Of a stretch of 64,000 nt of DNA, positions 16,740 to 26,246 are shown in pieces. Location of the stretch: positions 1 to 64,000 of the forward strand of contig NZ_VLXZ01000006.1 of the NCBI RefSeq assembly GCF_007293315.1, given 5' to 3'. A model generated the notes under the pieces. The model searched no databases. It was not told the origin of the DNA and saw only the letters and a program-made list of their open reading frames with translations. The translations under genes were made by a program, and so were the position numbers. Positions within the stretch are counted from its first letter, which is position 1. Each line of letters starts with the position of its first letter. This DNA is from Alkalicoccobacillus porphyridii (lineage in GTDB: Bacteria; Bacillota; Bacilli; Bacillales; Bacillaceae_D).

Positions 16740-17791
16740 CTGAGCCACGAAAACCGTTCATAAGGATGCGGTATGTAGTTCTCATCCTTATTGTTTTATC
16801 GTTAAACTTTATTAAACTCCCCTATTATTACTCTCAGCCGGGAATCGCTCAAGAGCTTGAGGGTGTCATTTCGGTGGAAGGCACAAATAGCATTGAAGAA
16901 GGTGCGTTTATGCTAACAACCGTTGAAATGGCACGAGCAAACCCTCTGTACTACGTCTGGGCTATGTTTAGTTCATATCGTCATATTATCCCAGAGGAGC
17001 AGATCAGAGGGACGGATGAAACGGATGAAGATTACCATAAACGTCAGACCCTATTAATGTCTGATTCGCAGGAGATGGCTAAGATTGCGGCATACGAACA
17101 AGCTGGTGCCGATGTTTTTTATGAATATCATGGTGTGTTAGTGACAACGATTATTGAGGGTATGCCAGCAGATGGGCAACTAGAGATTGGAGACTTGATT
17201 GTTGAGGTAGATGGAGAACCTGTACATACAGCAGAGGATTTGATTGATAGGTTATCAGGATTTACAGAGAATGATCAAGTTGAATTAATCGTTTCTCGAG
17301 GAAAAGAAGAGAAAAGCTTATCATTAAGCTTTAGTCCATTCCCCCCTGAATATGAGGTAGAAGAAGGGCGAGTTGGTCTTGGCATTCTTTCACCCGTTAC
17401 TGATCGAGATGTGACGTTTTCACCTGGCATTACAATTGATGAAACAGAAATTGGTGGACCTTCAGCTGGACTTATGTACTCTTTAGAAATCTATAACCAG
17501 CTTGTGCCTGAAGACATTACTGCTGGTTATGTTGTGGCTGGTACGGGAACGATTAATGAAAAAGGTGAGGTTGGACCAATCGGGGGAGCTTCACAAAAGG
17601 TAGTAGCTGCTGACAAGGCGGGAGCGGCATATTTTCTAGCTCCTAACGCTCAAGGGCATGAGGGCTCAAATTATGAGGAAGCTAAAGCAGCTGCCGTGGA
17701 CATTGGGACAGATATGCAAGTCATCCCTGTTGATACCTTTGAGGATGCATTAACCTTTTTAGAAGGTCTTGAAGAACAGCACGCAAACTAG
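16736..17791 (+). CDS. ylbL: PDZ and Lon-like S16 serine protease YlbL
   Basis: A 351-residue membrane-anchored protease. An N-terminal helix (about residues 12-30) is followed by a PDZ domain (about 125-205) and an S16 Lon protease domain. The catalytic serine is in GGPSAGL (about 242) and the lysine in GGASQKVVAAD (about 287), so the Ser-Lys dyad is intact. Streptococcal SepM and B. subtilis YlbL are relatives; YlbL has been linked to degradation of the DNA-damage checkpoint protein YneA. AGGAGG lies 9 bases before the ATG. The ylbK gene that precedes ylbL in B. subtilis is missing. Confidence 0.92.
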   Translation: MTEPRKPFIRMRYVVLILIVLSLNFIKLPYYYSQPGIAQELEGVISVEGTNSIEEGAFMLTTVEMARANPLYYVWAMFSSYRHIIPEEQIRGTDETDEDYHKRQTLLMSDSQEMAKIAAYEQAGADVFYEYHGVLVTTIIEGMPADGQLEIGDLIVEVDGEPVHTAEDLIDRLSGFTENDQVELIVSRGKEEKSLSLSFSPFPPEYEVEEGRVGLGILSPVTDRDVTFSPGITIDETEIGGPSAGLMYSLEIYNQLVPEDITAGYVVAGTGTINEKGEVGPIGGASQKVVAADKAGAAYFLAPNAQGHEGSNYEEAKAAAVDIGTDMQVIPVDTFEDALTFLEGLEEQHAN

Positions 17792-17848
17792 TTAAGTGGG
17801 GCTAAGAAAGTACTTACAAGGGTCGTTTTAGAGGAGAATCATAAAATG

Positions 17849-17895
17849 GAAGAGCCGAATGATTGTTACACCACACAATCATTCGGCTCTTCTTA
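17849..17895. terminator. Bidirectional hairpin between ylbL and tmcAL
   Basis: AAGAGCCGAATGATTGT pairs with ACAATCATTCGGCTCTT (17 bp, 6-8 base loop) between two convergent genes. Confidence 0.85.
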
Positions 17896-17936
17896 CAGCT
17901 AAAGCACTTTTGTTCCAGCTTCTCTTCTACAGTAAA

Positions 17937-19169
17937 TTAATGACGAATAGGGAAGGAAAGGTAATCTTCATTTAATCGATCGACTTTAGATTCGGCAGAT
18001 AAAGGTGCGGCGTAGCTTCGGCTAGCTTTTAATTCGCTAGTAGCCATGGGATCGTTGGTTGAGGCAAACCTACTTATAATAGGTACACTTATTTGCTTCT
18101 TTAGACTACGTAAATGCTTTTGTCCAGCGGTCGTCATTCCTAGTGGACGAATATAAGGAAGCTCAGATGTATGTAGCTGATTCATCTCTTCTTTTGTTGT
18201 ATTGGTTAGCAGATGAGTGGCAAGTCGTTGTAGTCTTGTCCATGTATACCTTTTTGTTTTGAGCATATTCATCCACTCACTATACGTTGAGGCCTTTGCG
18301 ATGGTGTCTAGAATTCTATACTCCAGACCTTCTTCACACTCATAGATCGAAGCAAGCTCAGTTATTGATGAACTTAACACACGTTGCTGCAAGAAAGGGA
18401 AGTATGACTCCCAAGTGTGTAGCAGGTTATACCGTTCTTCATACTGCTTTAATTCTTCTAAGGCGCTCGCCGGCATCACTTTCTTAATGGAATCATAGGG
18501 CAGAGGGTTATCATTTAGTGTAAGTCGTATACTAGTAGCGCTGGCAATGGATGAATCGGAAATGGACTCATCATGGAATCCGGCAGCATGTCTTTTGGTT
18601 GTATATGGGATTAATGAAGAACTTAGATCCGCAATAGCTTTCACATAGTGATAGCCAAGAATATTATTAGGCTGATCTAACGATAGCTGAGTTTTTGCTT
18701 CTAGGTGGGCAAAGGCTAGTGAAGTCGCTTTGGGGTAGCTGTAGCCTTCTTTCATTCTTAGTTGTACTTGCTCATTCCACTTGTCTTCATGCTCTTTCAT
18801 AAAAGAATGCAACACATGAAAATCTTCAATAGCACCAGACTCACTCCCAAAATGAAGATAATCAGCCTTGGCAGCTGAAAGAATGGAAACAGCTCCTTTT
18901 GCGAACAGTTCCGCTTTCTGAACAGCAAATGCGTAAGGGAGCTCAAGCAATAAATCCACTCCATTGGCCAGAGCCATCTTTGTACGAGACCATTTTGAAA
19001 CCACGGCAGGCTCTCCCCGTTGTAAAAACGATCCGCTCATTACGGCGATCACAACCTCGGCGCCCGTTTCTTTTTTGGCTTGTTGTAGGTGATATAAGTG
19101 TCCATTATGGAAAGGGTTATATTCCACAACGAATCCAACCGCTCGAGGATTCGTATCTTTTAGAGGCAT
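17937..19169 (-). CDS. tmcAL: tRNA(Met) cytidine acetate ligase TmcAL
   Basis: Forms N4-acetylcytidine at the wobble base of elongator tRNA-Met from acetate and ATP (the former YlbM). The 410-residue protein opens with the nucleotidyltransferase motif VEYNPFHNGHLYHL (residues 14-27). Further family motifs are VMSGSFLQRGEPAV and a LLELPYAFAVQKAELFAKG stretch. The ATG at 19169 has AGGAGACCTACT upstream on the minus strand. It is divergent from the DUF177-rpmF operon. Confidence 0.92.
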   Translation of the reverse strand: MPLKDTNPRAVGFVVEYNPFHNGHLYHLQQAKKETGAEVVIAVMSGSFLQRGEPAVVSKWSRTKMALANGVDLLLELPYAFAVQKAELFAKGAVSILSAAKADYLHFGSESGAIEDFHVLHSFMKEHEDKWNEQVQLRMKEGYSYPKATSLAFAHLEAKTQLSLDQPNNILGYHYVKAIADLSSSLIPYTTKRHAAGFHDESISDSSIASATSIRLTLNDNPLPYDSIKKVMPASALEELKQYEERYNLLHTWESYFPFLQQRVLSSSITELASIYECEEGLEYRILDTIAKASTYSEWMNMLKTKRYTWTRLQRLATHLLTNTTKEEMNQLHTSELPYIRPLGMTTAGQKHLRSLKKQISVPIISRFASTNDPMATSELKASRSYAAPLSAESKVDRLNEDYLSFPIRH

Positions 19170-19269
19170 AGTAGGTCTCCTTTACTCTGTTCTTTAGGCA
19201 TGCTAAAATAAGACGTATCTCTTAACTGGGATGTTCTTAGTATACGCATTATTCTGTAAAGAAAAAAGG

Positions 19270-19298
19270 TTGACATTCTATAGTGTCAGAACTATAAT
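19270..19298 (+). promoter_or_regulatory. Consensus sigma-A promoter for ylbN-rpmF
   Basis: TTGACA (19270-19275) and TATAAT (19293-19298) are both perfect, with 17 bases between. Transcription should start near 19305, upstream of the DUF177 gene. Confidence 0.9.
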
Positions 19299-19326
19299 TA
19301 CACTTGTGTCTTAGAGGTGATTATTT

Positions 19327-19842
19327 ATGAAATGGACGCTGCAAGAGTTAAAGGCAGCTAAACATAAGCCCTTTACAATTAATGAATCGGTTCGTTTTGA
19401 TGAATTGATTAAACAAAGTAAAGAAATACGTGACATTTCAACGGTTCAAGTTAAGGGAGAGGTTACGTATCCCAATAAGCTAATTTCATTTTCTTTGAGA
19501 CTAGAAGGTGAACTAATTCTACCTTGTGCAAGAACATTGGCAGATGTTAAATGGCCACTTGATCTTCAGTTTGAAGAGCACTTCCTTCCTGAGGGAGCGG
19601 TTATGCCTGATGTATCTAATAAGGATGAGGTTCATTCAGTTGAAGGAGATTTGATTGACTTAACACCTTTTCTTGAAGAGCGTATTTTACTTGAGGTTCC
19701 ATTTCAGGTATATGCTGAAGAGGGTACCGAACCACTTGCTCCTCCTTCCGGTAAGGATTGGGAGCTTGTCACAGAGGAGTCAAAGAAGGATCAAATTGAT
19801 CCGAGACTAGCTGATTTAGCAAAGTTTTTTGACAAGTCTTAA
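19327..19842 (+). CDS. ylbN: DUF177/YceD family protein YlbN
   Basis: A 171-residue soluble protein of the YceD/DUF177 family. E. coli YceD and plant relatives are linked to 23S rRNA maturation, and the gene is almost always paired with rpmF, as here. Family features are the LPCARTL segment near the middle and the acidic C-terminal half. AGAGGTGATTATTT precedes the ATG. It is driven by the consensus promoter just upstream and followed 44 bases later by rpmF. Confidence 0.88.
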   Translation: MKWTLQELKAAKHKPFTINESVRFDELIKQSKEIRDISTVQVKGEVTYPNKLISFSLRLEGELILPCARTLADVKWPLDLQFEEHFLPEGAVMPDVSNKDEVHSVEGDLIDLTPFLEERILLEVPFQVYAEEGTEPLAPPSGKDWELVTEESKKDQIDPRLADLAKFFDKS

Positions 19843-19886
19843 CAGAAGATAGTAAGTGTCTTGATTTTTTTAAGGAGGTGGGAATA

Positions 19887-20057
19887 TTGGCAGTACCATT
19901 TAGAAGAACATCTAAAACCGCTAAAAGAAAACGTCGTACGCATTTGAAGCTAGCTGTCCCTGGCATGGTGAAATGTGCAGACTGTGGAGAGTATAAACTT
20001 AGCCACCGCGTATGTAAAGAATGCGGTTCTTACAAAGGTGAGAACGTAGCAAAATAA
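19887..20057 (+). CDS. rpmF: Ribosomal protein L32
   Basis: A 56-residue large-subunit protein, starting at TTG 19887 behind AAGGAGGTGGGAATA. The sequence opens [10 protein letters not shown]. It has the zinc ribbon with two CxxC pairs (CADC and CKEC), so it is the zinc-binding C+ form. The lysine- and arginine-rich N-terminus contacts rRNA. It is cotranscribed with the DUF177 gene and followed by a terminator. Confidence 0.96.
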   Translation: MAVPFRRTSKTAKRKRRTHLKLAVPGMVKCADCGEYKLSHRVCKECGSYKGENVAK

Positions 20058-20067
20058 TGTAAGAGAA

Positions 20068-20105
20068 AAAGCAAGGAGTTTCTATAAACTCCTTGCTTTT
20101 TTGTG
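20068..20105 (+). terminator. Terminator after rpmF
   Basis: AAGCAAGGAGTTT and AAACTCCTTGCTT pair around a short loop, ending in T6. Confidence 0.92.
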
Positions 20106-20272
20106 TGTACATATATCCTTTTAACTATGTCAATGGCCGTTTCAAGTCTAGTTCGTTAACCGATGAATAGAGTGTAGAAAATAGGAAATAACTGATTACT
20201 AGAACCTAGTCTATCTAATCCTATTGATGCATAGACTTTAGCAAATATCTATTTATAAAGGAGCGAATAACT

Positions 20273-20860
20273 ATGGCAGTTACCCGTCAGGACGCCTGGT
20301 CTGAGGATGAGGATTTATTACTTGCTGAGGTGGTTTTAAGGCATATTAGAGAATCCAGCACACAGCTTGCAGCATTTGAAGAGGTAGGGCGTAAATTATC
20401 TAGGTCAAGCGCTGCATGTGGATTTCGCTGGAATTCAAGTATACGTAAAAGATATGAGTCGGCTGTGGCTCTAGCTAAAAAGCAAAAAAACAAACGAGCA
20501 GAATCAACCACCTCGCGTTCGATACCTGTAGCGGTGGAACCAATTGAAGATGTTGGAGTAGAGCAGGTGGCAATCTCAGCTCCGGTAAATGGCTCCTTAG
20601 AAAAGCCGAAAGCATTAAAAAAGGGCGATCTTACGTTAAATGATGTGATTGCATTTTTAACACAGTATCAATCAAATGAGTCTTCAAAGAACTCAGTGGA
20701 ATATGAAGAGCTTAAGCAGGAGAATCAGCAGCTTCGTCAAACAATTGAACAGATAAAGCGTGATAAAGAATTAATTACACAGGATTATAAAGCGCTCTTA
20801 ACTATAATGGATCGTGCTCGAAAGTTTACGCGTGACCACCCAATTGAACGGACCATTTAG
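20273..20860 (+). CDS. RsfA-type prespore transcription regulator
   Basis: A 195-residue protein with an N-terminal Myb/SANT-like helix-turn-helix. It starts MAVTRQDAWSEDEDLLLAEVV and includes CGFRWNSSIRKRYE, matching RsfA and YlbO. Residues about 140-185 form a coiled coil (SVEYEELKQENQQLRQTIEQ). In B. subtilis RsfA is a SigF-dependent regulator that fine-tunes SigF genes; YlbO is its paralogue at this position. The specific role here is inferred. AAAGGAGCGAATAACT precedes the ATG. Confidence 0.85.
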   Translation: MAVTRQDAWSEDEDLLLAEVVLRHIRESSTQLAAFEEVGRKLSRSSAACGFRWNSSIRKRYESAVALAKKQKNKRAESTTSRSIPVAVEPIEDVGVEQVAISAPVNGSLEKPKALKKGDLTLNDVIAFLTQYQSNESSKNSVEYEELKQENQQLRQTIEQIKRDKELITQDYKALLTIMDRARKFTRDHPIERTI

Positions 20861-20875
20861 CATATTAAACCAACA

Positions 20876-20912
20876 ACTCCCCCGTGGCTCAATAAACACG
20901 GGGGAGTTGTTT
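20876..20912. terminator. Terminator between RsfA-type gene and GNAT gene
   Basis: AACTCCCCCGTG pairs with CACGGGGGAGTT over an 11-base loop, with TTT beyond. It can serve both convergent genes. Confidence 0.85.
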
Positions 20913-20927
20913 CACTTTAAAAATGAT

Positions 20928-21437
20928 CTATTCTTTTTCAGATGCTGGTTCAGGTTGAGTAGGGTTCTCTTGCTCTATAACTCCTTCAGGAAACCATACA
21001 AAGGGACTCTCTCCGCGATCACGACTTGGATCGTAGGTGACAGATTCGAACCCTGATTTTTCCCAAAATTGACTTGAGCCTTGGCGTCCATTTGTTTTAA
21101 TAGGCAATCCTAAGCTTTTTGCGTATTCAACCAATGCTTTACCATAACCTTTGTTACGATAAGGTTCTAATACTTCAAGCTTCCATAGTTCAAAATAATC
21201 CTGTGGCGGATCAAAGTATTGATCAAAACGTTTATCGATTCGGTAAAGGCTCATTCTGGCTACTAGCTTCTTGCCGAAATAAATCCCATAAAAAGGGGAC
21301 TCACTGTCGTTTTCAACAATATTTGCACTTAAATCATCTTTCATTGAAAGTTCAGCTGCACCAAATTCGCGAAAATTCTTAAACTCGTCTAATGTTTTAT
21401 AGTTGACTAGTAAGCGCTCAACAACTATTTTACTCAT
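20928..21437 (-). CDS. ylbP: GNAT family N-acetyltransferase YlbP
   Basis: A 169-residue acetyltransferase. The acetyl-CoA loop is at EPYRNKGYGKAL (about residues 91-102), and the beta-strand pattern before it (YFELWKLEVL) is typical. The C-terminus is acidic. The substrate is unknown. It matches YlbP by position, between the RsfA-type gene and panE. AGGAGGATCTTGATATG supports the start at 21437. Confidence 0.85.
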   Translation of the reverse strand: MSKIVVERLLVNYKTLDEFKNFREFGAAELSMKDDLSANIVENDSESPFYGIYFGKKLVARMSLYRIDKRFDQYFDPPQDYFELWKLEVLEPYRNKGYGKALVEYAKSLGLPIKTNGRQGSSQFWEKSGFESVTYDPSRDRGESPFVWFPEGVIEQENPTQPEPASEKE

Positions 21438-21554
21438 ATCAAGATCCTCCTATGTATTGAAAGAATGCGTTTTCATTATTTTAACATAGATCATAATTCT
21501 TCGCATTAGATTCTCCTTTCTGGAGAGAGTCCATGCTGTTGTGTAAATTTCATA

Positions 21555-21790
21555 GATGTAAAAAAATAGAGGGCATCATAGTATCGGTTCTTCGGCTGTC
21601 GCTCCCGAAAATGGGGGCACGCTTACCGCGGGAAGGTAATGAGCTAACTCGACTCCGTCGATTTATCTCATTGAACCTTTATATCCCGCAGGTGTCGGCC
21701 CGCCATTTTCGTCCGCTAGGTGGGATGTGGGCATCAAGTTCCTGAGAGATTAAATACAGAGAGTCTAGATATTTACCTATACAGAGATGC
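21555..21790. repeat. Dispersed multi-hairpin element, compact copy
   Basis: The core at 21586-21722 folds as nested stems. CGAAAATGG pairs with CCATTTTCG, and GCGGGAAGGT...AATGAG pairs with CTCATT...ACCTTTATATCCCGC. A small TCGAC/GTCGA hairpin sits at the centre. The middle insertion seen in the ftsZ copy is absent, so this is a short form. The right flank (GAGAGATTAAATACAGAGAGTC) matches the flank of the ftsZ copy. Confidence 0.85.
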
Positions 21791-21829
21791 TTGTATTGCA
21801 GTGCATTTTCCTTACATTTGTACAATGAG

Positions 21830-22440
21830 AATTTTGGGGGTGTATCAGGGTATGGGTGCTTCGGCTGTCGCTCCCGAAAATGGGGGCACGCTTACCGCGG
21901 GAAGGTAATGAGCTAACTCGACTTCGTCGATTTATCTCATTGAACCTTTATATCGGGGGCACTGAAAAAAGGCGTTCTACCTTAAACGTAAATAGTTTAA
22001 TGAAGTGAAAAATGAATAAGGTCCCTCTTGTTACAAGGATATCGGGAATAGGAGGTAGATCCATCGGGAGTAAGTAGAATACTTCGCAAAGTGCAGAAAA
22101 TACATCGGAAGACATTTAAACATGGATGCGCAAGCCGGTAAGCATAAGCCAATCCACCATCATCTCCGCCTCACGGATGAAGAATGCGCGATAAAAACGA
22201 AAATGCGCGAAAAGCATCATGTGATGGGCGAAAAAGCTGAGTGTGTGCGCGGAAGCCAGTGAGCGCAGCCATCCACTTAAATAGAAATGTTGGTCAATTG
22301 TCTGATTGGAAACATATGTGGAAAGCGAAGTTTTTTCCTGTAGCGGTGCATGAGCTCATTTCTACATGACTATTTCAGTGACCTCCTTTATATCCCACAG
22401 GTGATCGGTCCTCCATTTTTGTTTGCTCGGGGAGAGAGGT
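21830..22440. repeat. Dispersed multi-hairpin element, long copy with inserted array
   Basis: The left half (21841-21970) is nearly identical to the neighbouring compact copy and ends GGCACTGAAAAA. The right half (22320-22440) has TTTCAGTGACCTCC, ATCCCACAGGTG and CCATTTTTGTTTG, the expected partners. About 350 bases separate the halves, much longer than in the ftsZ copy, and they contain array C. No gene is present between 21438 and 22576. Confidence 0.75.
22127..22270. repeat. Degenerate array with about 20-bp spacing (array C)
   Basis: GCGC-type cores recur at about 22127, 22145, 22165, 22185, 22204, 22225, 22246 and 22262, i.e. every 16-21 bases, mostly 19-21. The clearest units read TGCGCGA followed by an A-rich stretch. 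The sequence is unrelated to arrays A and B, but the period is similar. Confidence 0.55.
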
Positions 22441-22520
22441 ATTCGAATTCATATATACATGCAATCATAAGGACGTGACCCTTTTCCATGTGCAGGATAA
22501 AAATCTACTAAAAATGATCT

Positions 22521-22546
22521 ATTTATATAGAAGGATATGGTACAAT
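22521..22546 (+). promoter_or_regulatory. Possible extended -10 promoter of panE
   Basis: TGGTACAAT (22538-22546) is an extended -10 box about 30 bases before the panE start. The -35 region is weak. Confidence 0.35.
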
Positions 22547-22576
22547 TTGAGAAAGATAAGAATAGGACGGGATTCC

Positions 22577-23488
22577 ATGAAGATGATGATTATTGGTGGA
22601 GGCGCTATGGGGCTGTTTTTGGCTGCCAAGCTCAGCCAGAGTGATTTTGATGTTACATTGTGCGTTCGCACCAAGGAGCAGGCTCTTGCCCTGTCAAGAG
22701 AAGGATTGACGCTTAAAGATGGAAGCTCCAGCTATCAACTACCAGTGAAGGCAAAAATGACTCAAGAAGCACCTATTGAAGAGGCTGATATCATCATCGT
22801 AACCGTGAAATCCTATTCGCTAACTACGTTATTTGCACACCTTGAACCGAGATTAACTAAGCATCAAACAATCCTGTTTATGCAAAATGGTATGTCTCAT
22901 ATTGAGTTGGCAGAGAATCTAGCTGTCGAGACCATAGGTTTAGGTATTATGAGCCACGGAGCCATGCGTGAGTCTGAAACAATGGTCCATCATACAGGCA
23001 CTGGCACCTTTCGATGGGCGCAATTTAAGGGAGCGCCAGACATTCTTGACGAGGTCATGAATAAAATAGATCGTCCGGGTTTTGAGGTGTATAAGGAAGA
23101 TGATTGGTATATCCTGCTATGGTCAAAGCTTCTTGCGAATGTCTGCATTAATCCCATTACGGCGTTAACTGGTGTTAGAAATGGTGAGCTTTTGAATTCC
23201 GAAGAACTTCTCCATATATTGCGGGAGGTTTTTGAGGAAGCAATGAAGCTCCATCCTTTGCCTGACCATAAGGAAGAATATTGGAAACAGGTTCTGCAGA
23301 TTTGTGAGCAAACAAAAAATAATCAATCCTCCATGCTCGTTGATATTAGGCATCACCGCCAGACCGAAATAGAAAGCATTCTAGGGTATGTATGTAATAT
23401 GGCTAAAGCCAAACACATCACATTGCCAATGATCACATTTCTTTACAAAGCAATAACAGAGAGAGAACAATCGTTTCGTTCCTGTTAA
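22577..23488 (+). CDS. panE: 2-dehydropantoate 2-reductase
   Basis: Reduces ketopantoate to pantoate with NADPH in pantothenate and CoA synthesis. The 303-residue protein has the nucleotide-binding GGGAMGLFLA at its N-terminus. The catalytic lysine is in WSKLLANVCINPITAL (about residues 184-199), and a glutamate lies in the C-terminal domain. I start at ATG 22577 (MKMMIIGGG); the upstream frame from 22475 runs through the candidate promoter. It corresponds to ylbQ by position. Confidence 0.92.
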   Translation: MKMMIIGGGAMGLFLAAKLSQSDFDVTLCVRTKEQALALSREGLTLKDGSSSYQLPVKAKMTQEAPIEEADIIIVTVKSYSLTTLFAHLEPRLTKHQTILFMQNGMSHIELAENLAVETIGLGIMSHGAMRESETMVHHTGTGTFRWAQFKGAPDILDEVMNKIDRPGFEVYKEDDWYILLWSKLLANVCINPITALTGVRNGELLNSEELLHILREVFEEAMKLHPLPDHKEEYWKQVLQICEQTKNNQSSMLVDIRHHRQTEIESILGYVCNMAKAKHITLPMITFLYKAITEREQSFRSC

Positions 23489-23510
23489 AAGAATAGAGGT
23501 GGACTAATAT

Positions 23511-23900
23511 ATGCTGACAGGTACTTTTGCTGGATTGATTGCTACCGTTGTTACCGTGCCAGCTTTAGGCTGGTATCTGATATACATAACAAGTGTGAAA
23601 ATAACAAAACATAAGCCGAGCTCCATCAAACTTGCATGTGATGGCTCTACGATATTATTTATGGCAGCGGTGTATTACATAATGAATCAGATTTGGTCTT
23701 CGGTTTCTATCTGGTTAATCTTTGCTCTATTTTTTGCTGTGGCCTTTTTGTTTACGATGATTTACTGGAAGCTGATGGATGATCTATACGTATCAAAGTT
23801 GTTTAAGGGAATTTGGCGACTGAACTTCATTCTGTTTGTTTCCATATACATCCTACTAAGTGTGTATGGGTTGATCCGGGGAATCTTTTATTATGTATGA
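23511..23900 (+). CDS. yllA: DUF3397 membrane protein YllA
   Basis: A 129-residue protein with four predicted membrane helices and short polar loops, matching the DUF3397 family found before bshC in Bacillus. The function is unknown. It follows panE by 22 bases behind AGAGGTGGACTAATAT, so the two are likely cotranscribed. Confidence 0.82.
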   Translation: MLTGTFAGLIATVVTVPALGWYLIYITSVKITKHKPSSIKLACDGSTILFMAAVYYIMNQIWSSVSIWLIFALFFAVAFLFTMIYWKLMDDLYVSKLFKGIWRLNFILFVSIYILLSVYGLIRGIFYYV

Positions 23901-24008
23901 GTACGTTCTATTTGGTGTATGACTTCATCATTTGCTATGATAAGAAAGTCTAATTATGAAGTTCAAAAACAACGTACTGATTCTAACTAGAGAAGGGAAT
24001 CGTCATAC

Positions 24009-25637
24009 ATGAAGCTTAACGAGATACATCTAAATCCTTCTGCTGGTATTTTTCGTGATTACCTTAAACAGCAACCAGGGCTTAATGTATTGTTTGATTA
24101 TACATATGAATCAGAGAATTGGCTAAAAAAGAGAGTGGAGGAGCTTTCGCAGAGAGAATATAACAGTGCGATGAGAGAAGCACTTGTTGAGCATTTGTTG
24201 CAGTTACATAATGGTCTACATCAGCCGGAAGCATCCATTGAGAATATTAAAAAGCTAAGCCATAAAGAAACGGTAGTTATTGTGGGAGGGCAGCAAGCTG
24301 GATTGTTAACAGGCCCACTATATACCATATATAAAGCTTTATCTGTTTTAATTGCCGCAAGACAGCAAGAGAAAGAGTTGGGTCTGCCGGTTGTTCCTGT
24401 TTTTTGGGTAGCGGGAGAGGATCATGACTTTGAAGAGATTCGCTTTGTCTATCGCTCAAAGGAGCAAAAATGGAAAAAGCATCCGATTGAAGATGTGGAT
24501 ACTCAATGTGCGGCATCAGAAAAAAGCATACCTAAAGAGGAGTTAGCTAGGTGGCTAGATGGTGTGTTTGAAAGCTTGCCGGAAACAGAGTTTACAAAAC
24601 CATTATTTGAGCAAATTCTCTCTGTTGCTGATACCTCCGATACGTATACCGAGTTCTTCATACAACTAATGAACGAATTCTTTTTACAAGAGGGTTTGGT
24701 TTTTGTTGATGCAAATCATCCTGATGTTCGTAAGATTGAAGCTGAGTTCTTTAAACAGCTGATTCACTCTATAGAAGAATTACAAACGAGTCAGCAAGAG
24801 GGGTTAAGCAATTTTACGGAATTAGGATACACAGAGCCCATTATTACAGAGGAAGAAAATGCACATCTATTTATACGTGTAGATAACAAACGTTTACGAT
24901 TAGATTATGAGGATGGACAGTTTACTACAAGAAATGGTGAGTGTAGCTATACAAAAGAAGAGCTACTTCAGCTGGTCGACCTTCATCCGGAGTGTTTCAG
25001 CAATAACGTAGTGACTAGACCGTTAATGCAAGAATGGCTACTCCCGGTACTTGCCTTTATACCTGGCCCAGGAGAGCTTGCTTATTGGGCTACGCTTAAG
25101 CCAGCTTTTCATCAATTTGGATGGTGTATGCCGCCACTTATCCCAAGGTTACAACTAACTATTGTACCAAGGACTGTTCAAAAGTGGGTGAGCGAGGAGC
25201 AACTATCGTATCAGGATATATTAGAAGGAAAAGGCACAGATCTTAAGAAAGAATGGCTAGATGCACAGCATCAGTATCCAATTGAAGAAGTGACATCACA
25301 ATTAAAAACGGACTTAGATCGAATTCATCAGCCGCTTAGAGAACTGGCTGAAGCGATGGACACGACCCTCCACTCTATGAGTAAAAAAAATTTAGCGTTA
25401 TTAACCAATCAAATTCACTTTATGGAGAAGCGTATGAATCGTTATATCTACGAAACGCATCGAACATCCATCAAACGATTTGATGAAGCTTTATTCTGGT
25501 TACATCCAATGGGGGCACCACAAGAAAGAATTCTTCATCCCATCATTTTCATTAACATTGTGGGACAAAGTGGTTTATCTCGATTATTTCAGCAATCGAT
25601 CCAGCTGAACGGCGTTCCAAAGCTTCTCTTTCTCTAA
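24009..25637 (+). CDS. bshC: Putative cysteine ligase BshC (bacillithiol synthesis)
   Basis: Assigned to the last step of bacillithiol synthesis, addition of cysteine to glucosamine-malate. The 542-residue length is normal. The nucleotide-binding-like fold shows VVGGQQAGLLTGPLYT (about residues 91-107) and FWVAGEDHDFEEI (about 137-149). A coiled-coil segment lies near 440-480. AGAGAAGGGAATCGTCATAC precedes the ATG. It stands just ahead of mraZ, as in other Bacillaceae. Confidence 0.94.
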   Translation: MKLNEIHLNPSAGIFRDYLKQQPGLNVLFDYTYESENWLKKRVEELSQREYNSAMREALVEHLLQLHNGLHQPEASIENIKKLSHKETVVIVGGQQAGLLTGPLYTIYKALSVLIAARQQEKELGLPVVPVFWVAGEDHDFEEIRFVYRSKEQKWKKHPIEDVDTQCAASEKSIPKEELARWLDGVFESLPETEFTKPLFEQILSVADTSDTYTEFFIQLMNEFFLQEGLVFVDANHPDVRKIEAEFFKQLIHSIEELQTSQQEGLSNFTELGYTEPIITEEENAHLFIRVDNKRLRLDYEDGQFTTRNGECSYTKEELLQLVDLHPECFSNNVVTRPLMQEWLLPVLAFIPGPGELAYWATLKPAFHQFGWCMPPLIPRLQLTIVPRTVQKWVSEEQLSYQDILEGKGTDLKKEWLDAQHQYPIEEVTSQLKTDLDRIHQPLRELAEAMDTTLHSMSKKNLALLTNQIHFMEKRMNRYIYETHRTSIKRFDEALFWLHPMGAPQERILHPIIFINIVGQSGLSRLFQQSIQLNGVPKLLFL

Positions 25638-25666
25638 ATTTGTTGAACGTAAATTGAAAAAAACAC

Positions 25667-25700
25667 CAAAAAAATTCTGCGTAAAGCAGGATTTTTTTTA
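25667..25700 (+). terminator. Terminator after bshC
   Basis: AAAAAATTCTGC pairs with GCAGGATTTTTT around a short loop, with further T residues. Confidence 0.85.
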
Positions 25701-25787
25701 TTTGTGGAGAAAGTTTTAAAAAGATAGTGGTGAAAAGTGGGGGGTTGTGGTAAGTTATTGTTAGTAAGTGGGGGAGGAAGCCATACT

Positions 25788-26219
25788 ATGTTCATGGGAG
25801 AGTATCGTCACAATGTAGATGAAAAAGGCCGTATGATCATCCCTGCGAAGTTTCGCGAGGGTTTAGGCCAGTCATTTGTTGTGACCCGTGGACTGGATAA
25901 GTGTTTGTTTGTCTACCCCTACGAAGAATGGACAAAGCTTGAAGAACAGCTAAAAACTCTACCTTTTACAAAAAAAGATGCGAGAGCTTTCACCCGGTTC
26001 TTCTTTTCTGGTGCCTCAGAATGTGAACTGGACAAGCAGGGTCGTGTCAACCTCGCTTCACCACTAAGACAATATGCTCAGATTGAAAAGGAATGCGTGG
26101 TTATTGGTGTTTCGAATCGTGTGGAAGTATGGAGTCAATCAATGTGGGAAGAATATGTTGGTGAATCTGAAGAGTCTTTAGCTGAAATTTCTGAGAATCT
26201 CATGGATTTTGATCTTTAG
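25788..26219 (+). CDS. mraZ: MraZ, DNA-binding regulator of the dcw cluster
   Basis: A 143-residue double AbrB-like protein that binds repeats upstream of its own operon in several bacteria. Both copies of the DxxGR motif are present ([13 protein letters not shown] near residue 14 and [13 protein letters not shown] near residue 85). The ATG at 25788 is chosen, with GGGGGAGGAAGCC upstream; the frame from 25737 would add residues before the conserved MFMGEY start. It leads the cluster mraZ-rsmH-ftsL-pbpB. The G-rich stretch with GTGGGG-like motifs at about 25736-25778 may be its operator. Confidence 0.95.
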   Translation: MFMGEYRHNVDEKGRMIIPAKFREGLGQSFVVTRGLDKCLFVYPYEEWTKLEEQLKTLPFTKKDARAFTRFFFSGASECELDKQGRVNLASPLRQYAQIEKECVVIGVSNRVEVWSQSMWEEYVGESEESLAEISENLMDFDL

Positions 26220-26246
26220 GCCGTTAGTTAAAAAGAAGGTGAACCC

